NCBI GenBank assembly: GCA_045601345.1
Contig: JAZRZL010000053.1
Location: forward strand, 1 to 61,328
Reading direction: 5' to 3'
DNA: 61,328 bases
Origin: SVMC01 sp045601345
Lineage (GTDB): Bacteria > Bacillota > Clostridia > Oscillospirales > Oscillospiraceae
Notes under the pieces: model-generated
Database searches by the model: none
Seen by the model: the letters and a program-made list of their open reading frames with translations, nothing else
Told to the model about the DNA's origin: nothing
Part shown: positions 6,225 to 14,157 of the stretch, in pieces
Layout: each line of letters opens with the position of its first letter
Position numbering within the stretch: the stretch's first letter is position 1
Made by a program: the position numbers and the translations under genes

Positions 6225-8381
6225 ATGAGAAAAACGATATTAGATATTCGGGAAATGTCCGACAGCAAAGAGGTTTACGGGCAGCGGCCAAATCCTTTTA
6301 TCTCTATCTTCATTTACTGCCTTGTCGGCTTGCTGGCTGCGGCGATTATTTATTGCTGCTTTGGCAAGATGGAAATCGTGGCAACTGCATCCGGGGTCAT
6401 TCGCCCGAACGAAGACGTAAGTACGGTTTCGAGTCTGCTCAGCGGCCGCGTTGTCGGCGCATATTATGCAGATGGGCAGTATGTGGAGGCGGGAGATACG
6501 CTTTTAAATATTGACGTTTCCGATAAAAAAATCTCTCTGAACGCATTGGAAAGTTCCATGACGGAGCAGAAATCGCGCAATAAAATGCTGGAGAAGTTTT
6601 TGGACGGAATTGAAAATAATAAGAATCCGTTTTCTGATGACCCATCCGGCGAGGAATACCCTTATTATATTCAATACCGTGATTATTCTCTTTCTCTCAA
6701 AAATACAAAGGAGACCTTTGATTGCGATGCGGATAAAGCTGCGGCGAATATCGAGAGTATCAATTCACAGATCGGAGAGCTTTCCCAAAAGCTTGCCGGA
6801 CTGAACAGCTATAAAAAAAGCATCCAGCAGGGAAAAAATCTTGCCTCTGCCTACCCTGAATATGAGCGCCTCTATCTTTTATATGCTGCCTCATTGGATT
6901 CCTTAGATAACGAATATCAGGCTCAGCATGACTCGATCTCATCTGATACAACACAGCAATACAACAATTACCAGTTAGAGCAATACCGTAACCTAACAAC
7001 GCAATATCAATATCTTGTCCAATCCACCCAGCAGGGATCCTCTGCCTTCCCTGCCCATGATTCCGGACCGTGCAAGCAGCTATACGATGAATATCTGTCA
7101 GCCCTTGCACAATATGAGCAGGAATTCGAAAACGCCAAAAAGCTGTATGAGCTTTATCTGAATGGCGGCGGGATTGTCGGCTCTGCCGAGGATTTGCTGG
7201 CATATGATCGAACCATGCTGGAGGGCTACAAATTTTTCCAGCAGTCTGTGGAAATGGGCAGCGATATGTTTGACAGCAGTAAGGACAGCGTCATTTATCG
7301 AAGCCTGTATACGGAATTTTCCAGTCAATACGATGCGCTGAAGGCAGATGATCCTGCGAAGGCGGAAATCCTCCGCACGGAGACTTTGGCAGAGATAAGC
7401 AACAAAATCATGCAGATTTCAGCCACCATTGCTGAAAAAGAGAACAGCATCGGACTTTCTACTGCCGAATATGATATTGAAACCGCAAAGCAGCAAATGG
7501 ACACGGCAGAAGCTGCCGTGGAAGCATATAAAACAAAAGCTCTGGCACAGTACCAGCAGACTCTGAGCGAGTATGAGAACAAGCTGAAGGAGCTTCAAAT
7601 TACCTCCTCCGGAGTACCGAGCCAGGATCAACAGATTTCCGTATTGGATACATCGCACAGCGATTCCAAGGAGCAAAAGCGTCTGCAGGCGCTAACACAA
7701 ATCGACGCCTCCATTCAGACTACGGAATCTGAGCTTCGCAGTGCTCGATCAAATCTTCGTCTATACCAGGCAGCGAGCCGGATCTATAGCGCCAATACCG
7801 AAGATGGCGGGGTTCCTGTCATTGTATCATTGGCAACGATTGAACAGATTTCCTCCATTCTGGCACAGCAGGAAACACTGACACAGCAAATGGATGATCT
7901 GAATACACAGATCAAACAAATGAAAGAGCAGATTTCGCTGGGCGATATCACCGCAGAGCAATCCGGCATCATCAGCGTAAACTCGGTTCTGATTGCGGGC
8001 GATACCATTTCGTCTGGCATGGTTATCGCTACAATTATTCCTGAAAGCGAGAGCGAATATAAAGTTAATTTGTATGTTAGCAATTCTGACATCGCCAACA
8101 TAACGGTCGGAGATGATGTGAAATTTAATCTGTCGGCACTGCCGAGCAATCAGTATGGCATAGTCAATGGAAAAGTAACCAGTATTTCAGCGGATACATT
8201 GGTTCAGGATGGTCAGTACTCCGGTTATTATTTGGTCGAATGCAGTATTGCCAATACAGAACTCACAGACAAAGATGGGAACAGCGGATCGGTTGCGATC
8301 GGTATGCAGGTTGAGGCCAAAATCGTAACCCAAAAGAAAACCATCATGCGTTACTTACTGGAAAAGATCAATTTATTCTAA
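6225..8381 (+). CDS. HlyD-family secretion accessory protein, unusually long
   Basis: A 718-residue protein, where family members are usually 400-500. A short cytoplasmic N-terminus and one membrane helix (about residues 26-47) lead to a lipoyl-like half, 'VVGAYYADGQYVEAGDTLLN'. A coiled-coil region of about 450 residues follows, rich in Gln, Ser, Tyr and Glu. The closing half-lipoyl and beta-barrel (SGIISVNSVLIAGDTISSG) ends near the C-terminus. With the PCAT at 4008 it forms the exporter complex. The extra coiled coil may span a thicker envelope or add a binding surface; this is not known. A strong terminator follows. Confidence 0.9.
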   Translation: MRKTILDIREMSDSKEVYGQRPNPFISIFIYCLVGLLAAAIIYCCFGKMEIVATASGVIRPNEDVSTVSSLLSGRVVGAYYADGQYVEAGDTLLNIDVSDKKISLNALESSMTEQKSRNKMLEKFLDGIENNKNPFSDDPSGEEYPYYIQYRDYSLSLKNTKETFDCDADKAAANIESINSQIGELSQKLAGLNSYKKSIQQGKNLASAYPEYERLYLLYAASLDSLDNEYQAQHDSISSDTTQQYNNYQLEQYRNLTTQYQYLVQSTQQGSSAFPAHDSGPCKQLYDEYLSALAQYEQEFENAKKLYELYLNGGGIVGSAEDLLAYDRTMLEGYKFFQQSVEMGSDMFDSSKDSVIYRSLYTEFSSQYDALKADDPAKAEILRTETLAEISNKIMQISATIAEKENSIGLSTAEYDIETAKQQMDTAEAAVEAYKTKALAQYQQTLSEYENKLKELQITSSGVPSQDQQISVLDTSHSDSKEQKRLQALTQIDASIQTTESELRSARSNLRLYQAASRIYSANTEDGGVPVIVSLATIEQISSILAQQETLTQQMDDLNTQIKQMKEQISLGDITAEQSGIISVNSVLIAGDTISSGMVIATIIPESESEYKVNLYVSNSDIANITVGDDVKFNLSALPSNQYGIVNGKVTSISADTLVQDGQYSGYYLVECSIANTELTDKDGNSGSVAIGMQVEAKIVTQKKTIMRYLLEKINLF

Positions 8382-8383
8382 TC

Positions 8384-8425
8384 CTACAAAAGGCTGGAGA
8401 GGTCTGTACCTCCAGCCTTTTGTAG
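8384..8425 (+). terminator. terminator of the bacteriocin export operon
   Basis: A perfect 16-bp stem, CTACAAAAGGCTGGAG paired with CTCCAGCCTTTTGTAG, around a 10-nt loop. The T-rich descending arm can act in place of a separate T tract. Confidence 0.85.
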
Positions 8426-8449
8426 TGGTTTCTAAGATATACATTCGCA

Positions 8450-8479
8450 TTGATTTTTTGCACCAATTCGTGCTACAAT
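8450..8479 (+). promoter_or_regulatory. promoter of the DUF1016-WYL operon
   Basis: TTGATT (8450-8455), 18-bp spacer, TACAAT (8474-8479), about 55 bp before the ATG at 8534. Confidence 0.6.
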
Positions 8480-8533
8480 ACAAACAGGTAAATTCGTTCT
8501 GTGCGGTACAATTGTTAAATAGGGGATGCTAAG

Positions 8534-9589
8534 ATGGGTAATGATATGGTGCTGTACCAATCGGTGATTTCAGACATAAGAGATATTATTACAGCGGGGC
8601 GCGATTCTGCGTACAGTGCGGCAAGTGCCGCCATGATTATGACCTATTGGAACATCGGAAAACGAATTGTAGAGCAGGAACAGTCCGGCGAAGATCGTGC
8701 AGAATATGGGAAACACTTAATTTCTGCCCTTTCGGATGAACTGACAAATGAGTTTGGAAAAGGGTTTTCCGAACGGAATCTTCGTAATTTCAGAAAGTTC
8801 TACACATTGTTTTCCGATGATCAGATTTGGCAGACGTGTCTGCCAAATCTCACTTGGTCGCACTTCTGCTGCTTGCTTCGCGTCCCGGATGAAAATGCTC
8901 GCATTTGGTATCTGAATGAGGCTGCAAAGGAAAGCTGGAGCTCCCGCACATTGGATCGCAACATTGGCACACAGTATTACTACAGGCTTTTGCAGGCACC
9001 GCAAAAGGAAGCTGTGATTGCCGAGATGCAGAACAAAACCAAAGCATATCAGAAATCCGGCTTTGAACTCATCAAAAGCCCGGTGGTAGCCGAATTTCTT
9101 GGGTTCAAAAACGAAGATAGCTTTTTAGAGAGCGATTTGGAATCGGCGATTCTTTCGCATATCCGGGATTTCCTGATGGAAATGGGCAGAGGCTTTGCCT
9201 TTGTGTCCCGTCAGCAGCATATCATAACAGAAACCGAAGACTACTATATTGATCTCGTATTCTATAACATTGAACTAAAATGCTATGTGCTGATCGACCT
9301 GAAAATGGGGAAGATTACGCATCAGGATGTTGGGCAGATTGATATGTATGTCCGAATGTATGATGACTTAAAGCGCAGGGAGGGAGATAACCCGACCATA
9401 GGCATTCTGCTCTGTGCTGAGACAGATGAAGATATTGCACGGTACTCCGTTCTGCACGACAATGAGCGGCTGTTTATGTCGAAATACCTGACCTATCTGC
9501 CGTCAAAGGAACAGTTGCGGGAAGAAATCGAAAGGCAAAAGGAAATTTTCTATATGCAGCATCCGGAACTGCAAGAAGATCATGCGTAA
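8534..9589 (+). CDS. DUF1016 / YhcG-type PD-(D/E)xK nuclease
   Basis: A 351-residue protein. The N-terminal half (about 10-165) is the DUF1016 N-domain (MTYWNIGKRIVEQEQ.., FGKGFSERNLRNFRKFY, WSHFCCLLRV). The C-terminal half (about 180-330) is a PD-(D/E)xK nuclease-like fold with YYIDLVFYN...CYVLIDLKMGKITHQDVGQ, in which Asp, Asp and Lys form the core. Family members recur near restriction and defence genes and mobile elements; their exact activity is poorly defined. The gene overlaps the next by 8 bp, so both are translated together. GGGGAT precedes the ATG. Confidence 0.88.
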   Translation: MGNDMVLYQSVISDIRDIITAGRDSAYSAASAAMIMTYWNIGKRIVEQEQSGEDRAEYGKHLISALSDELTNEFGKGFSERNLRNFRKFYTLFSDDQIWQTCLPNLTWSHFCCLLRVPDENARIWYLNEAAKESWSSRTLDRNIGTQYYYRLLQAPQKEAVIAEMQNKTKAYQKSGFELIKSPVVAEFLGFKNEDSFLESDLESAILSHIRDFLMEMGRGFAFVSRQQHIITETEDYYIDLVFYNIELKCYVLIDLKMGKITHQDVGQIDMYVRMYDDLKRREGDNPTIGILLCAETDEDIARYSVLHDNERLFMSKYLTYLPSKEQLREEIERQKEIFYMQHPELQEDHA

Positions 9590-10562
9590 TGATATGGATT
9601 CGTCAAAAGCAAAGCCAAACCGCACATTACTCGTTTTGAAATACCTGTGGGACAATACAGACATTGACCATCCGGCAACCATAAAGGATATTGCTGCGTA
9701 TTTGGACGGCTTCGGCTATAACGCTACAAGAAAGACCATTTCAAAAGATATTGGGGAGCTAATCGAGATCGGCATTGATATTGACTGTAAGCGTGAAGAA
9801 CACAACCTCTATTTCCTTGATGTGCGCGTTTTTGAGCTTGCGGAGGTGAAGCTTCTCGTTGATGCTGTCCAATCGTCCCGCTTTATTCCGACAAAGAAAA
9901 GTAAAGCTCTGATAGAAAAGCTTTCGACTTTCGTCGGGCTTCATCAGAGCAGCATATTAAAACGCCAGTTGTATGTAGATAAGAGAGTCAAAGCCAATAA
10001 CGAAAGCATCTTTTATCTGGTAGATAACATACATACGGCGATAAGGGATAAAAAGCGGGTAACTTTCCAATATCAGGAATTTAATCAGAACAAAGAGAAA
10101 ATATTGAAGCACAACGGGCAGGTCTATTCCGTATCGCCCTATGCGCTGGTCTGGAATGATGATTGCTATTATGTGCTCGGATATTCGGATAGCCATGAAA
10201 AGGTAGTCAAGTTCCGCGTTGACCGAATGGTCGATATGCGAATATCAGAAATGGCGGCTGTCCATAAGCCGAAAGACTTTGATGTTTCTGATTACTTCTC
10301 CCAGATATTCTCCATGTATGATGGAAGCGAATGCTGCGTAATGCTCCTTTGCGAGAACGAGCTGATGAAGCATATCATCGACCGCTTTGGAGAAAAGGTA
10401 TTCACTGTGCCGGTTGACGAAAAACACTTTATGGCGAAACCAACGGTATCACTAAGTCAAACTTTTTATGGTTGGGTTTTCTCCTTTGGCGGGAAAATGC
10501 AGATAACAGCACCGCAACAAGCAATAGACGGGTTTACGGCAATACTGGAGAAATTCAAATAA
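9582..10562 (+). CDS. WYL-domain transcriptional regulator
   Basis: A 326-residue protein. The N-terminal winged helix (about 15-85: ATIKDIAAYLDGFGYNATRKTISKDIGEL) binds DNA. The WYL domain (about 150-240: RVTFQYQEFN...VSPYALVWNDDCYYVLGYSD) senses ligand, often a nucleic acid or nucleotide. WYL regulators commonly control phage-defence loci. Coupling with the DUF1016 nuclease suggests that it controls that gene; this is inferred from the overlap. A likely ATG lies at 9588 or 9597; the first one is kept here. Confidence 0.88.
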   Translation: MRNDMDSSKAKPNRTLLVLKYLWDNTDIDHPATIKDIAAYLDGFGYNATRKTISKDIGELIEIGIDIDCKREEHNLYFLDVRVFELAEVKLLVDAVQSSRFIPTKKSKALIEKLSTFVGLHQSSILKRQLYVDKRVKANNESIFYLVDNIHTAIRDKKRVTFQYQEFNQNKEKILKHNGQVYSVSPYALVWNDDCYYVLGYSDSHEKVVKFRVDRMVDMRISEMAAVHKPKDFDVSDYFSQIFSMYDGSECCVMLLCENELMKHIIDRFGEKVFTVPVDEKHFMAKPTVSLSQTFYGWVFSFGGKMQITAPQQAIDGFTAILEKFK

Positions 10563-10575
10563 GAAAAAATTTCCA

Positions 10576-10607
10576 AGAGGTGGGTTCAAATGGACCCACC
10601 TCTCTTT
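10576..10607 (+). terminator. terminator after the WYL regulator
   Basis: Stem AGAGGTGGGT / ACCCACCTCT around an 8-nt loop, followed by CTTTT. Confidence 0.75.
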
Positions 10608-10614
10608 TGCGCTA

Positions 10615-10643
10615 TTGACCGAACAAATTTTCTTGAATATAAT
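10615..10643 (+). promoter_or_regulatory. promoter of the LexA-like repressor gene
   Basis: TTGACC (10615-10620), exactly 17 bp, TATAAT (10638-10643). A near-consensus sigma-A promoter. Confidence 0.8.
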
Positions 10644-10647
10644 GACA

Positions 10648-10665
10648 ATGCAACGAGCGTTGCAT
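10648..10665. promoter_or_regulatory. palindromic operator, likely site of the LexA-like repressor
   Basis: ATGCAACGAGCGTTGCAT: two perfect 7-bp arms around GAGC, placed at the start of transcription just downstream of the -10 box. The position suits autorepression. It is not the standard Firmicute LexA box (CGAACnnnnGTTCG). Confidence 0.65.
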
Positions 10666-10693
10666 ATAGATAAAGCGAGGTAGATTGATAAAG

Positions 10694-11305
10694 ATGCGCT
10701 CAAAGAGTATGGATTTCAAAAATAGAATCTGTAAGGTTGTGAACGACTGGAAGAGAAACACCGGCAGAACGCCCTCTCTGAAAGAAATCGGGGATGAACT
10801 TGGTGTGAATAAATCCACCATATACCGCTATCTTGTGGAAATGGATGAAGAAGGTCTCCTTTCGTATGATGGCAATACCATCGACACGAAGGAGCTTAAC
10901 TTCCGAACCATGAATACAGCTCGCGCTGTTATCGTTGGCAGTATTCCTTGTGGCGAAGCGCAATCAGAAGAAGAATACGTTGAGGAGTATGTAAATCTCC
11001 CGACCAATCTTTTTGGCAAGGGTGATTTCTATATTCTTCGCACCAAAGGGGATTCGATGGAAGATGCCGGTATTTCCGAAGGCGATCTGGTTGTTATCTT
11101 AAAGCAGCCGACAGCGGAAGTCGGAGATATTGTCGTTGCTCTTGATGATCAAAACCAAAATACTTTGAAAAGATTTGCCGGATTTGATGAGAATAACAAG
11201 GCTGTGCTTGCGTATATGAACGAAGCTGTATATCCCGGCAAAATCATATTGGTTAAGGAGCTTATGGTGCAGGGAGTAGCCAAATACGTTATTAAAAGCT
11301 TATAA
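10694..11305 (+). CDS. LexA-like self-cleaving repressor
   Basis: About 203 residues. A winged helix (about 1-65: TPSLKEIGDELGVNKSTIYRYL) is followed by an S24 peptidase domain. The catalytic Ser is in TKGDSMEDAGI and the catalytic Lys in NTLKRFAGF. The usual Ala-Gly cleavage site is replaced by Cys-Gly in GSIPCGEAQSE. It acts as a DNA-damage or stress-sensing repressor, probably of its own gene and neighbouring island genes. The start is uncertain: GAGG at 10677 lies 3-4 bp from TTG 10685 and 12 bp from ATG 10694. It differs from a housekeeping LexA in operator and site, so an element-specific repressor is more likely. Confidence 0.85.
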   Translation: MRSKSMDFKNRICKVVNDWKRNTGRTPSLKEIGDELGVNKSTIYRYLVEMDEEGLLSYDGNTIDTKELNFRTMNTARAVIVGSIPCGEAQSEEEYVEEYVNLPTNLFGKGDFYILRTKGDSMEDAGISEGDLVVILKQPTAEVGDIVVALDDQNQNTLKRFAGFDENNKAVLAYMNEAVYPGKIILVKELMVQGVAKYVIKSL

Positions 11306-11358
11306 TGCAGAAAAATACATTTCGTGGTATGTGATGGCTTTGAGGGGAGGTGTAGTCA

Positions 11359-11631
11359 GTGAAAAAATTCGCTACTTATGACGAGATTGAAAACCTCTGT
11401 GAAGCTTTGATAAAGGATTTCATGAAGCGCAAACATGATACAAATGCGCATTGTGTGGACATTGAAGCCTTTGTCACGGAATATCTGGGTATTCCAATCG
11501 TCTATAAAGAAATCTTCAAGCGTAAGCTGGTCGTTGTCCGATGCAATGTACATGAGAAATACCCCCAAAATGCGTGCTTTACCACCAATATGTGGTATTT
11601 TGGCTTATTCCATTATACCACAAATACGTAA
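11359..11631 (+). pseudogene. ImmA/IrrE-family metallopeptidase, N-terminal remnant
   Basis: The first about 64 residues (YDEIENLCEALIKDFMKRKH.. CVDIEAFVTEYLGIPIVYKE) fit the N-terminus of ImmA/IrrE proteins, which normally continue to an HExxH zinc motif. Here homology stops near base 11550 and the frame ends in unrelated sequence without the HExxH site. GTG start with GGGGAGG upstream. Next to a LexA-like repressor, an ImmA-type antirepressor is expected, so the switch has probably lost its protease. The cause seems to be the insertion or rearrangement that brought in the transposase fragment. Confidence 0.7.
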
Positions 11632-11709
11632 TTTTGTGATATTTTCGAGCATATTTCTCAAAATTTTTTCAGAAATGTGGCCTGTGGAAAAGTTTTTTCA
11701 GATTTTCAG

Positions 11710-12224
11710 CAGACCCTAAAATAAGTGGCATCCAATGTAAGAAACGGATACTGTCCGTTCAGAGGGCGGTCGCGGAACTCCTTAACTGGCTTATCCAAAT
11801 CCTTGCAAAGCTCGGATACTGTGGACTTTGAGTAGCTGGTGCCGCACAATGCTTCCATGACCTGACTTACCTTGCGCGTGGAAACGCCGTTTACAACCAT
11901 CTCCGCCATGCTTGCCACCAGCGCGGCCTCACTGCGGCTGTAATTCTCAAAAATCATCGTCTTGAACGGCTGCTCTCTGTGCCGGGGCACTTTCAGCGTA
12001 ATCCGCCCAATGCGGGTATTGAGGTTTCGTTCACGCAGCCCATTCCGACTGTCCGTTCGTTCCTCCGTACGCTCATACGGTGTCGCGTGCAGCTGCTCGG
12101 TAGATTCTGCTTGCAGAATGCTGTTCAGACTTTCCTGCAACAACTTTTTGAAGGCTTCTCCAGAATTTTTTGCAAGAAGCTCTAGAATTTCATCCTGATT
12201 TAGTGTAATATTAAGCTGAGCCAT
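11710..12224 (-). pseudogene. IS256-family transposase, N-terminal fragment
   Basis: The first about 170 residues of a roughly 400-residue IS256-type transposase: IGRITLKVPRHREQPFKTMI, YSRSEAALVASMAEMVVNGVSTRKV, ending at LTLDATYFRV, which holds the first catalytic Asp. The frame then hits a stop (RVC*) and the remaining two-thirds, with the other acidic residues, is missing, so it is inactive. RBS GGAGGATCACC on the minus strand precedes the ATG at 12224. It marks the right end of the accessory island. Confidence 0.88.
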
Positions 12225-12365
12225 TGGTGATCCTCCTCGGTATTTGTTGGTTTGCTTTCTTACATTATACCTGAAGGATGAGCCGGTGGCTCACTTTATT
12301 TTACACCATTATACAGGCTTGACCCGAAAAATACGTGAAAAAAAGAAATTATATTTAAAAATATC

Positions 12366-12402
12366 AAAAAGGTCACAGCAGAATATGCGCTGTGACCTTT
12401 TT
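12366..12402 (-). terminator. glyS terminator (bidirectional)
   Basis: AAAAAGGTCACAGC pairs with GCTGTGACCTTTTT around a 9-nt loop, immediately after the glyS stop on the minus strand. Confidence 0.85.
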
Positions 12403-12412
12403 GAATGGAAGA

Positions 12413-13852
12413 TTAATATGCCAGCTTCTCAGCAAGCCATGCTTTCAGCTCGGAGATGGGGACGCGAACCTGCTCCATGGTGTCGCGGTCGCGGATGGTG
12501 ACGGCGTTGTCAGCCGCAATGCCCTTGTCGGGATCGCCGATGGTCTCGAAGTCCACGGTGATGCAGTAGGGGGTGCCGATTTCGTCTTCTCTGCGGTAGC
12601 GCTTGCCGATGGAACCGGCATCATCGAAGTCCACCATGAAGTCCTTCTGGAGCATATGGTAGATTTCCTCAGCCTTGGGGGAGAGCTTCTTGCTCAGCGG
12701 CAGGACGGCAGCCTTGAAGGGAGCCAGTGCCGGATGCAGATGCATGACCACACGCACATCGTCCTTGCCATTCTTGTCCTGACCGACGACCTCTTCGTCG
12801 TAAGCTTCCACGAGGAAGGCCAGAACCACGCGGTCAGCACCGAGGGACGGCTCGACAACGTAGGGGATATAGTGCTCGTTCTTGGCCTGATCGTAGTAGG
12901 TCATGTCCACGCCGGAGACCTTCTGATGCTGGCTCAGGTCATAGTCGGTACGGTCAGCAACGCCCCAAAGCTCGCCCCAGCCGAAGGGGAACATGAACTC
13001 GAAGTCGGTGGTTGCCTTGGAGTAGAAGCACAGCTCCTCGGGGTCGTGGTCGCGCAGGCGAAGATTCTCATCCTTGATGTTGAGGTTCAGCAGCCAGTCG
13101 CGGCAGAAGGAACGCCAATACTGGAACCATTCCAGATCGGTACCCGGCTCGCAGAAGAACTCAAGCTCCATCTGCTCGAATTCGCGGGTACGGAAGGTGA
13201 AGTTGCCCGGAGTGATCTCGTTACGGAAGGACTTACCGACCTGACAGACACCGAACGGCAGCTTGCGGCGGGTGGTGCGCTGGATGTTATTGAAGTTGAC
13301 GAAAATGCCCTGTGCGGTTTCGGGGCGGAGATAGACGGTATTCTTAGCATCCTCGGTAACGCCCTGGAAGGTCTTGAACATCAGGTTGAACTGACGGATA
13401 TCGGTAAAGTTGTGCTTGCCGCAGGTGGGGCAGGGGATGTTGTTGTCCTCAATAAAGGAGGCCATTTCGGCCTGAGAGAAGGCATCAATGGGCTTGGGGA
13501 GGGTGATACCCTGACCATCGCAGAACTCTTCAATGAGCTTGTCAGCGCGGAAGCGCTCCTTGCATTCCTTGCAGTCCATGAGCGGATCGGAGAAGCCGCC
13601 CAGATGGCCGGAAGCGACCCAGGTCTGCGGGTTCATGAGGATGGCGGAATCCTGACCTACATTGTAGGGATTTTCCTGCACGAATTTCTTCCACCATGCC
13701 TTTTTAACATTGTTTTTCAGTTCAACGCCGAGCGGGCCATAGTCCCAGGTGTTGGCAAGGCCGCCGTAAATTTCGGAGCCTGCAAAGATAAAGCCACGAC
13801 CCTTGCAAAGCGCGACGATTTTCTCCATGGTTTTTTCGGTATTTTTCAGCAT
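12413..13852 (-). CDS. glyS: glycyl-tRNA synthetase, one-chain (alpha2) class II type
   Basis: Charges tRNA-Gly with glycine in the cytoplasm. About 479 residues: an N-terminal catalytic part (CKGRGFIFAGSEIYGGLANT, motif 1; FRNEITPGNFTFRTREFEQM, motif 2; GADRVVLAFL near motif 3) and a C-terminal anticodon-binding domain. Four Cys in CKECKERF and CPTCGKHNF form a likely zinc knuckle. The ATG at 13852 follows GGAGG by 8 bp; a promoter with -10 at 13905-13910 rules out starts further upstream. A long open frame on the opposite strand is a shadow of its codon bias. Confidence 0.97.
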   Translation of the reverse strand: MLKNTEKTMEKIVALCKGRGFIFAGSEIYGGLANTWDYGPLGVELKNNVKKAWWKKFVQENPYNVGQDSAILMNPQTWVASGHLGGFSDPLMDCKECKERFRADKLIEEFCDGQGITLPKPIDAFSQAEMASFIEDNNIPCPTCGKHNFTDIRQFNLMFKTFQGVTEDAKNTVYLRPETAQGIFVNFNNIQRTTRRKLPFGVCQVGKSFRNEITPGNFTFRTREFEQMELEFFCEPGTDLEWFQYWRSFCRDWLLNLNIKDENLRLRDHDPEELCFYSKATTDFEFMFPFGWGELWGVADRTDYDLSQHQKVSGVDMTYYDQAKNEHYIPYVVEPSLGADRVVLAFLVEAYDEEVVGQDKNGKDDVRVVMHLHPALAPFKAAVLPLSKKLSPKAEEIYHMLQKDFMVDFDDAGSIGKRYRREDEIGTPYCITVDFETIGDPDKGIAADNAVTIRDRDTMEQVRVPISELKAWLAEKLAY

Positions 13853-13904
13853 ATGCGTATCCTCCATACAAGCAGTAGGCAATATTTCGCCATAGTTATC
13901 ACAC

Positions 13905-13933
13905 ATTATATATAATTTTGACTGGAAAATCAA
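13905..13933 (-). promoter_or_regulatory. glyS promoter
   Basis: On the minus strand TTGATT (13928-13933), 17-bp spacer, TATAAT (13905-13910). No T-box leader could fit in the roughly 45-bp leader. Confidence 0.75.
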
Positions 13934-13954
13934 CCGAAAGTCGAAAATTTATTC

Positions 13955-14050
13955 AACGGGACAAGGGGAAGCCTTAGCGCGGGCTATGTTAGGAAGGTTT
14001 CCGTAGTTGCTAACTTAACGCCATTTGAGAACCGCCCCCTTGTTCCCCAA
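13955..14050. repeat. dispersed intergenic repeat, fragment (copy A)
   Basis: Contains GGGGAAGCCTTAGCGCGGGC and following bases identical to part of copy D (28577-28620), plus the ACTTAACGCCATTTGAGAAC element seen in copies B and C. It occupies most of the glyS-nptA gap; nothing else is seen there apart from the two promoters. Confidence 0.65.
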
Positions 14051-14067
14051 AATAAACCAGTTTCTTC

Positions 14068-14095
14068 TTGCATTCTCGCCCTTTTGGTATATAAT
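14068..14095 (+). promoter_or_regulatory. promoter of the Na/Pi symporter gene
   Basis: TTGCAT (14068-14073), 16-bp spacer, TATAAT (14090-14095). Confidence 0.55.
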
Positions 14096-14157
14096 GTTAA
14101 TTATGGAAAATTGCGGTTTTGTATAACCAAGAGAGAAGAAAGGATGCAAACGCGGTT

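Noticed and set aside
12392..13915. A 507-codon open frame on the plus strand opposite glyS.
   Set aside because: It mirrors glyS codon by codon, has no RBS or domain, and glyS is certain.
13853..14157. T-box riboswitch upstream of glyS.
   Set aside because: The promoter lies only about 45 bp before the start codon, too short for a T-box leader.
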